NCBI RefSeq assembly: GCF_030539665.1
Contig: NZ_JAUNXR010000001.1
Span: 62,001 to 126,000, forward strand
Reading direction: 5' to 3'
Length of the DNA: 64,000 nucleotides
DNA from: Methanobrevibacter sp.
GTDB taxonomy: Archaea > Methanobacteriota > Methanobacteria > Methanobacteriales > Methanobacteriaceae
The notes below the pieces were generated by a model. The model saw only the letters and a list, made by a program, of their open reading frames with translations. It had not been told where the DNA came from and made no database searches. The first letter of the stretch is position 1, and each line of letters opens with the position of its first letter. Below, piece after piece: positions 58,744 through 64,000 of this stretch. A program made the translations under genes and the position numbers.

Positions 58744-60522
58744 ATGAATCGAAAATTAGTTTCAATTATTCTAATTTCTATTTTTCTAATATCCGTATTG
58801 CCAACAGCATTTGCCAATGATGATGACAATAGGAGTTATACGATTGATTTAGCAGATATTATTCTTAATATTCAGGATAATGGTCTTTTAAAAGTGGATG
58901 AATCTTATACTTATACATTTCATGGAAAATATAATGGGGTTTATAGGGAAATTCCATTAAAGAAAGGACAATCTATTGATAATCTAAAGGTTAGTGCTGA
59001 TGGTGCTTATACAAAAGCAGAACCACATAATGAAGATGGTTATTATAAAATAAAAGTTTATTTGTATTCTGATAAGGATTTAACCAAACCTATAAAGGAC
59101 ACATCTGTGGTAATTCATTATAGCTATGATTTTAAGGATGTTATTAATATTTACAATGATGTTGGAGAGATCCAGTATAAATTATGGGGTGATGGATGGG
59201 AAAACGGTGTTCAAAAGTTAGTTGCTCACATTAACTTCCCAAATGACCAAAAAATTGAATATTGGATTAATCCGTACGATGCAGATGCTGAAAGTTCATG
59301 GAGTGGTAATACTCTAACAGTTCAATCAGGTCCTCGTCATTATGACGAATATCTTGAAGTGAGAGCATTGATTCCTTTATCTGAGTTCAAAGATCCGGTT
59401 TATGCAAATAAAATCAGTCAGGACGGACATGATAAGCTAGTTAAGATAGAAGAGGATTATGTGAATGGTGCTGTTTTTAAAGATGCATTAGTTTCATATT
59501 TGCCGCTAATTTTAGCTATTACTTTAATAGTTCCTGTTGGTATCTATTTGAGGTATGGTAGGGAACCTAAAGTGATATATGATGCTCCTTATGAGCATGA
59601 GATTCCAACCGATGATTCTCCGATATTTGTTGATGCGATGTTTGGAAAAAGATCCAATGTGGGGGAAGTTAGTCAGAATGGTATTCAGGCAACCATAATG
59701 GAAATGATTGGGGATGGAATTATCAAAATAGCTAATAAGGATGATGGAAATAATGATCTTAAACTTATTTTGCCTGAAAATTATGATGATTTGCCTCAAT
59801 ACAAATATGATATAATAAGATTACTTTTAAGTCCATATGCTAGGAATGGTATTTTGGATTTCAATCAAATGAAATCAGATTTAAAATCAGAATATTCGGC
59901 AAAGGCTTTCAATGAAAACCTGAAGAAAATTAGAAGGGACTATGCAAACATGGAAGTCAGGCCTCTTTTAAGACAATACTTCGATTCTAAAGGTTCTAAT
60001 TTGTTTAAAGTTTATGGCATTATTTTAGCTATAGTATCAATTATTGTCATGGTTTATGCGATTATCAGCAATCCTGCAATTTTAACTTTATTTATTGAAG
60101 GACTTGTTTTCCTTATTTTAGGTATTTTCATATTTCTATTGCCAAACCGTTATGCGGGGCATTGGACAGAGGCAGGTTTTACCCAATATAAAAAATGGGA
60201 AGCCTTTAGAAAATTCCTTAAGGACTTTTCATTAATAAAACAACATCCTCCAGAGTCTATTGCAATTTGGGATAAATATTTGATTTATGCAACTGCCTTA
60301 GGCGATGCAAAAGCAGTCAACAAAGCTATGAAAACCATAAAACCAGCATTTGAAAATGATGACTATTACCGCAGCGATGTCTATTATTACAGCAATGTTG
60401 GAGGTCCTCTTTTATTCGCAAGTGTTATTTCCACAAGTAATGCTTCTGCCAATAGTAACGATAATGGAGGATTTGGTGGAGCTGGAGGAGGTTCCGGTGG
60501 TGGAGGTGGAGGTGCTTTCTAA
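58744..60522 (+). CDS. DUF2207 membrane protein with Gly-rich C-terminus
   Basis: A 592-residue protein. Signal peptide 1-~25 (LISVLPTAFAND). Residues ~30-235 form an extracellular beta-rich DUF2207 domain (YTYTFHGKYNGVYREIPLKK, then VVIHYSYDFKDVINIYND). A membrane helix lies near 250-270, followed by a cytoplasmic winged-helix-like region (~300-400) and two further helices (~425-465). The extreme C-terminus is a Gly/Ser tail. A role in membrane or surface assembly is suggested by the family's location but undetermined. Shares a 164-base divergent region with the adhesin. Start ATG 58744. Confidence 0.9.
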   Translation: MNRKLVSIILISIFLISVLPTAFANDDDNRSYTIDLADIILNIQDNGLLKVDESYTYTFHGKYNGVYREIPLKKGQSIDNLKVSADGAYTKAEPHNEDGYYKIKVYLYSDKDLTKPIKDTSVVIHYSYDFKDVINIYNDVGEIQYKLWGDGWENGVQKLVAHINFPNDQKIEYWINPYDADAESSWSGNTLTVQSGPRHYDEYLEVRALIPLSEFKDPVYANKISQDGHDKLVKIEEDYVNGAVFKDALVSYLPLILAITLIVPVGIYLRYGREPKVIYDAPYEHEIPTDDSPIFVDAMFGKRSNVGEVSQNGIQATIMEMIGDGIIKIANKDDGNNDLKLILPENYDDLPQYKYDIIRLLLSPYARNGILDFNQMKSDLKSEYSAKAFNENLKKIRRDYANMEVRPLLRQYFDSKGSNLFKVYGIILAIVSIIVMVYAIISNPAILTLFIEGLVFLILGIFIFLLPNRYAGHWTEAGFTQYKKWEAFRKFLKDFSLIKQHPPESIAIWDKYLIYATALGDAKAVNKAMKTIKPAFENDDYYRSDVYYYSNVGGPLLFASVISTSNASANSNDNGGFGGAGGGSGGGGGGAF

Positions 60523-60630
60523 TCACCTTCCTTTACCAAAAACAAACTTTCAAATAATATTCTATTTTTTTCACGAAATATTTTTATAATAGAAAAGCTT
60601 AATTATCTTTACTTAATTGGAGGAGATATT

Positions 60631-62679
60631 ATGCTTGAAGATTTCATAAATAACCTTAAAGACAAGGCAAATGATGCTATGTCACAGCAATTAATTGACC
60701 AGGTTCTTAAAGAAGCTAAAGAAGTTGCTAAAAAGGATAATAATGGTCAATTAACTGAAGATATTGTAAATAAAGTTGCAGACAGAATGATTAATACTGG
60801 AGATTACTTAAAAAAATTGACTGATGATAGTAATCCTGAATGGTTATTAAATAAGATAGTCGATGAAAAATTCTGTGCGGCTTGTGGTGCATGTGAAATA
60901 GTTTGTCCAAACAATTTTGTTGATTTTGATGAAGGTCCTTCATTAGGCGAATACTGCAGACGTCTTGGTCATGGAATGTGTCACGAAGTCTGTCCTCGTG
61001 TATTTTCAGGAAGATATCAAATAAGTATTCGTGAAGACTTTTTTGAAGAATATTACTATGCTAAAGGTTCTGATGACGGTCAGGATGGAGGAGTAATAAC
61101 TACTTTCTTAAAAGATTTGATTAATAAAGGAAAAATTGATGGAGCTATTGTGGTCGGCGATGTAAAATGGAAACCAATTTCTCTTATTATTAAGGATGCC
61201 GACGCATTGGATCATAGCGCAAAATCAAAATATGCAATTTCTCCATTGTCAGCTCTTAAAAAAGCAGGAGAAATGGGTCTTGAGAAAGTAGCTGTTGTTG
61301 GACTTCCTTGTCAAGTTGAAGGTCTTAGAAAATACCAATATTATCCATATCTTGCAAAACACAGCTCTGAGATTGGTGATGAGGGATATCCAGTCAAGCT
61401 TCCAAAAATTGAATATTTGATTGGTTTGTTCTGTACTGAAAAATTCACTTTGGATGCAATTAAAAAGGTATGTGCTGATAATGAAGTGGATATTGGTGAT
61501 GTTAAAAAGTTCGATGTTACTAATGGTAAATTTATCATTGAAACTGAAGATAAGACAATTGACATTCCTGTAAAAGACATTGAAACATTCTCTGGTTGTG
61601 AAGTTTGTCGTGATTTCGCATCTGATTTGGCTGATGTTTCCATTGGTAATGTAGGTTCTCCAGATGGATATTCTACAGTTATTGTAAGAACTGAAAAAGG
61701 AAAAGATATTGCTGATGCAGTTGATTTACAGGATGGCGCAGATAAGGATGCTATTGATAAACTAGCTGAATTCAAATTAAATAGGTTCCGTAAAAACATC
61801 AACGAACGTATTGAAAATAAGGAATTCGTATCATATTACTGGAACGATTATAAAGGAGGTTCTGGTATAAGGTCTGATGGAAATTACTTTATTCGTGTAA
61901 GAGCTAAACCTAGTGGTTTCTATCAACTTGATGAAACAGAATACATTAACAAAATAGCAAAAGAGTATGATGCAAGAATCAAGCTTACAAATCGTGGAAC
62001 TTATGAGCTTCATGATATTAAACCAATTGATGTAGAGGCAGTTACAGATAAACTTGATGAACATGACTTGCTTACAGGTTCTGAAGGGCCTCTTGTAAGA
62101 GCAACTTTGGCATGTCCTGGACAATTTAACTGTCATTTGGGATTGATACCTACTACTGCACTATGTTATGAACTTGAAGAGAAATTCTCTGAAATGCCTG
62201 CTAACTACAAATTTAAAATAGCTATTAATGGCTGTCCAAACAAATGTTCAAGGCCTCAAGTGCATGATTTCGGAATTGCAGGTATTACTTATCCTAAAGT
62301 CGATGCTGAAAAATGTAATGGTTGTGGAAGATGTGAGGATGTCTGTAAAGTAAATGCACCTTCCATCAGGGGAGAGATGTCCTATACTAACTATACAATC
62401 TGTTATGGTTGTGGAAAATGTATCAAAGCATGTCCTCATGACGCTAGGGAAACAAAATTCCACGGATATGAGATTTATGTGGGTGGAAAAACTGGTAGGG
62501 AAGTTGTTGAAGGAGTAAGGCTTGAACTTGAAACAACTGACGAAATTGTTGATCTAATATCTAAAGTTATCAAAACATATAATAGATTAGCTATTAAACC
62601 ACAAAAAGAAAGATTGGCCGCAACTATGAAAAGGATAGGTCAAGCACAATTCATGGAAGAAGTTAAAAAGTTAGATTAA
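60631..62679 (+). CDS. fsr: Fsr-type coenzyme F420-dependent sulfite reductase
   Basis: A 682-residue two-part enzyme. Residues ~80-400 are FrhB/FqoF-like (F420H2 oxidase): a ferredoxin site C82-x2-C85-x2-C88-x3-C92, then CHEVCP and GLPCQVEGLRK. Residues ~410-682 are a sulfite reductase: siroheme-[4Fe-4S] motifs C495-x5-C501 and C535-x3-C539, with an inserted di-cluster ferredoxin (CNGCGRCEDVC; CYGCGKCIKAC) near 565-610. Family knowledge: reduces sulfite to sulfide with F420H2, detoxifying sulfite. An N-terminal helical extension of ~70 residues is unusual. GGAGGAGATATT precedes ATG 60631; a TATA-like TTTTTATAATA lies at 60581-60591. Confidence 0.9.
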   Translation: MLEDFINNLKDKANDAMSQQLIDQVLKEAKEVAKKDNNGQLTEDIVNKVADRMINTGDYLKKLTDDSNPEWLLNKIVDEKFCAACGACEIVCPNNFVDFDEGPSLGEYCRRLGHGMCHEVCPRVFSGRYQISIREDFFEEYYYAKGSDDGQDGGVITTFLKDLINKGKIDGAIVVGDVKWKPISLIIKDADALDHSAKSKYAISPLSALKKAGEMGLEKVAVVGLPCQVEGLRKYQYYPYLAKHSSEIGDEGYPVKLPKIEYLIGLFCTEKFTLDAIKKVCADNEVDIGDVKKFDVTNGKFIIETEDKTIDIPVKDIETFSGCEVCRDFASDLADVSIGNVGSPDGYSTVIVRTEKGKDIADAVDLQDGADKDAIDKLAEFKLNRFRKNINERIENKEFVSYYWNDYKGGSGIRSDGNYFIRVRAKPSGFYQLDETEYINKIAKEYDARIKLTNRGTYELHDIKPIDVEAVTDKLDEHDLLTGSEGPLVRATLACPGQFNCHLGLIPTTALCYELEEKFSEMPANYKFKIAINGCPNKCSRPQVHDFGIAGITYPKVDAEKCNGCGRCEDVCKVNAPSIRGEMSYTNYTICYGCGKCIKACPHDARETKFHGYEIYVGGKTGREVVEGVRLELETTDEIVDLISKVIKTYNRLAIKPQKERLAATMKRIGQAQFMEEVKKLD

Positions 62680-62712
62680 CTTCTTTTATTTTTTTTATTT
62701 TTAATCAAAATT

Positions 62713-62723
62713 TTTTTATAAAA
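62713..62723 (+). promoter_or_regulatory. TATA-like element for the small membrane protein gene, leaderless spacing
   Basis: TTTTTATAAAA is centred ~24 bases before ATG 62743 and no Shine-Dalgarno intervenes. Spacing-based inference. Confidence 0.4.
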
Positions 62724-62742
62724 TGTAGTACAATTATTTTTT

Positions 62743-63141
62743 ATGAACTTAAAAACAATCGGTGCAATAATTGCAATTTTAGGACTTATTTTTACAGTTT
62801 ATTTTATGGATAATTGGGATTATATTGTTTTAGGTTTAACTTTTGTAATGTTTGGTTTCCTCATTGCTTTGTTTGGTCTTTTAAGCGGTGTCAAGAAACA
62901 AAAAATTATTAATGATAGATTAGATAAGGATATTGAAACTTTTATCCAACCAGTTATCACAAAATATTCTAATTTAAATAAAGAATACATGAAATCATGT
63001 TCTCAAGATGAATATGTTCAAAAGAGAATGCAAATGAATAAGGATTTGGAAATGGAACTTGCTGAAGGTTTACCTTATTTGTCTAAAAATGAAATTAAAA
63101 AGATTGTTATTGAATTCAATCGTAATCAAGACAGTCTTTAA
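62743..63141 (+). CDS. Small membrane protein with two helices and a coiled-coil-like tail
   Basis: A 132-residue protein. Two hydrophobic helices (residues ~5-22 and 28-50) form a hairpin, followed by a charged, helical C-terminal region (~55-132) with no metal or catalytic motif. It has its own TATA-like element and no Shine-Dalgarno, and precedes trpE. Function unknown. Confidence 0.65.
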   Translation: MNLKTIGAIIAILGLIFTVYFMDNWDYIVLGLTFVMFGFLIALFGLLSGVKKQKIINDRLDKDIETFIQPVITKYSNLNKEYMKSCSQDEYVQKRMQMNKDLEMELAEGLPYLSKNEIKKIVIEFNRNQDSL

Positions 63142-63166
63142 TTATTTTTTTTAAAATCAATTTCAA

Positions 63167-63203
63167 TGTACATTTTATGACAACAAGGCTTTAAATAGTA
63201 CAT
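63167..63203 (+). promoter_or_regulatory. Candidate TRP-box repeats at the trpE promoter
   Basis: TGTACATT (63167) and AGTACATT (63197) are spaced 30 bases apart (about three helical turns), flanking the TATA-like TTTAAATA at 63190-63197. TGTACA is the core recognised by the tryptophan repressor TrpY in Methanothermobacter, where it blocks the trp promoter. The match is seen in sequence; TrpY control here is inference from the related organism. Confidence 0.5.
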
Positions 63204-63230
63204 TATATTATATTAATAGTAGTGATAAAA

Positions 63231-64000
63231 ATGTTTTCCCCAACTTTAGAAGAAGTAAAAGAATTAGCAAAAAATGAAGAATATAAAAGAATACCAATAA
63301 GTTGTGAACTTCTGTCAGATATTGCAACTCCTATTGAAGTAATGAAAATTCTTAAAAATATAAGCAAACATTGTTACATGCTTGAAAGTGTAGAAGATAG
63401 TGAACAGTGGGGAAGATACAGCTTTCTTGGATATGATCCTCTTTTGGAATTTACATGTCAAAATAATGTTGTAAATATTAAAGAGTTATGCAATGACGAA
63501 GTAACCACGATTGAGACAGACGACCCTCGTGAGATAATTAAGCAATTGATAAAAGAGAATAAATCTCCAAAAATTAAGGACCTGCCTACATTCACTGGAG
63601 GTTTTGTCGGATATTTTGCTTATGATTATATTAAATATGCCGAACCATCCCTTAAACTAGATGCAGAAAACCAAGATCAATTTAAAGACATTGATTTAAT
63701 GTTATTTGATAAGGTAATTGTATTCGATAACTTCAAGCAAAAGATAATATTGATAGCAAACATGAAAACCGACAATTTGGAAGAAAATTATCAAAAAGCC
63801 ATTGATGATTTGGAAGAATTGGAAGATTTGATTAAAAATGGTAAAAAGTTAGATGTACCTACATTAGAACTCAAATCAGATTTTAAACCGGTATTTTCAA
63901 GGGAAGAATATTGTGGCATGGTTGAAAAAGCCAAGAACTACATTAGGGAAGGAGATATTTTCCAAGTTGTGCTTTCAAACAGAATTGAAGCAGACATCTC
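63231..64000 (+). CDS. trpE: Anthranilate synthase component I, N-terminal part
   Basis: The gene runs off the right edge after ~256 residues. The feedback-binding LESVEDSEQWGRYSFLGYDP near residue 50-70 and the start of the chorismate-binding domain, REEYCGMVEKAKNYIREGDIFQVVLSNR, are diagnostic; the rest of the catalytic domain is outside. The family converts chorismate plus glutamine-derived ammonia to anthranilate, first step of tryptophan synthesis. ATG 63231 follows AGTGATAAAA. Its promoter holds two TGTACA-like elements, suggesting tryptophan-dependent repression. Confidence 0.94.
   Translation, partial: MFSPTLEEVKELAKNEEYKRIPISCELLSDIATPIEVMKILKNISKHCYMLESVEDSEQWGRYSFLGYDPLLEFTCQNNVVNIKELCNDEVTTIETDDPREIIKQLIKENKSPKIKDLPTFTGGFVGYFAYDYIKYAEPSLKLDAENQDQFKDIDLMLFDKVIVFDNFKQKIILIANMKTDNLEENYQKAIDDLEELEDLIKNGKKLDVPTLELKSDFKPVFSREEYCGMVEKAKNYIREGDIFQVVLSNRIEADI

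Overview
The window reads as the chromosome of a pseudomurein-walled, hydrogenotrophic methanogen of the Methanobacteriales, most like a gut or rumen Methanobrevibacter. The evidence is strongly AT-rich DNA, GGTGAT-type ribosome binding sites, a Kae1-Bud32 fusion, the archaeal clamp loader RfcS/RfcL, Hef helicase-nuclease, TruD, the coenzyme F430 enzyme CfbD, a CobT-like protein, two Mur-type ligases of the pseudomurein type, an F420-dependent sulfite reductase and two large adhesin-like surface proteins. I see no transposase, integrase, phage gene or CRISPR array. About 57 protein genes and one tRNA are recognisable.

Layout. 1-2.9 kb: end of uppP, a CobT-like gene with a small partner, and a secreted DUF1002 protein. 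2.9-8.1 kb: Kae1-Bud32, the XTP/dITP pyrophosphatase, ribosomal protein S15, a RecJ-like DHH protein and the phosphomevalonate dehydratase large subunit, all in one direction. 8.1-14.4 kb: a DUF4145-like gene, two overlapping Mur-type ligases and Hef. 14.4-18.7 kb (minus): a TIM-barrel enzyme, a PIN-KH ATPase, hisI and hisS. 18.8-25.1 kb: aroE, an unknown gene, rfcL/rfcS (minus), an HtpX-like protease with an EF-hand-like loop, TrmI and a DGC-domain protein. 25.1-33.7 kb: a secreted protein with a PepSY-like end, a C_GCAxxG_C_C protein and YchF (minus), cbiE, an 1144-residue adhesin and a tandem pair of small membrane proteins.

33.7-45.8 kb: a Get3/ArsA ATPase diverging from nadE, then leuS, cfbD, hisH, a PurM-like protein, a pilin-like protein, ferritin (minus), tRNA-Arg(GCG), truD, the phosphomevalonate dehydratase small subunit and an amidohydrolase. 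45.8-50.8 kb (minus): CopA with a CxxC-less HMA protein, a membrane protein and purB. 50.8-53.6 kb: an operator-like 64-bp tandem repeat, an XRE regulator, two DUF4013 membrane proteins and a CPBP intramembrane protease. 53.6-64 kb: a papain-like (C1) adhesin with near-identical Ig-like repeats, a DUF2207 protein, an Fsr-type sulfite reductase, a small membrane protein and the start of trpE.

How the genes connect. UppP (lipid-carrier recycling) and the Mur-type ligases fit pseudomurein synthesis, and the adhesins are probably displayed on that wall. CobT-like, CbiE and CfbD belong to corrinoid and F430 synthesis. The two phosphomevalonate dehydratase subunits, 36 kb apart, imply the archaeal mevalonate branch for lipids. 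RfcS/RfcL, Hef, the RecJ-like protein and RdgB serve replication, repair and nucleotide hygiene. Several genes lack a Shine-Dalgarno and have a TATA-like element about 25 bases before the start codon, which suggests leaderless mRNAs. Several gene ends share AT-rich hairpins that overlap stop codons.
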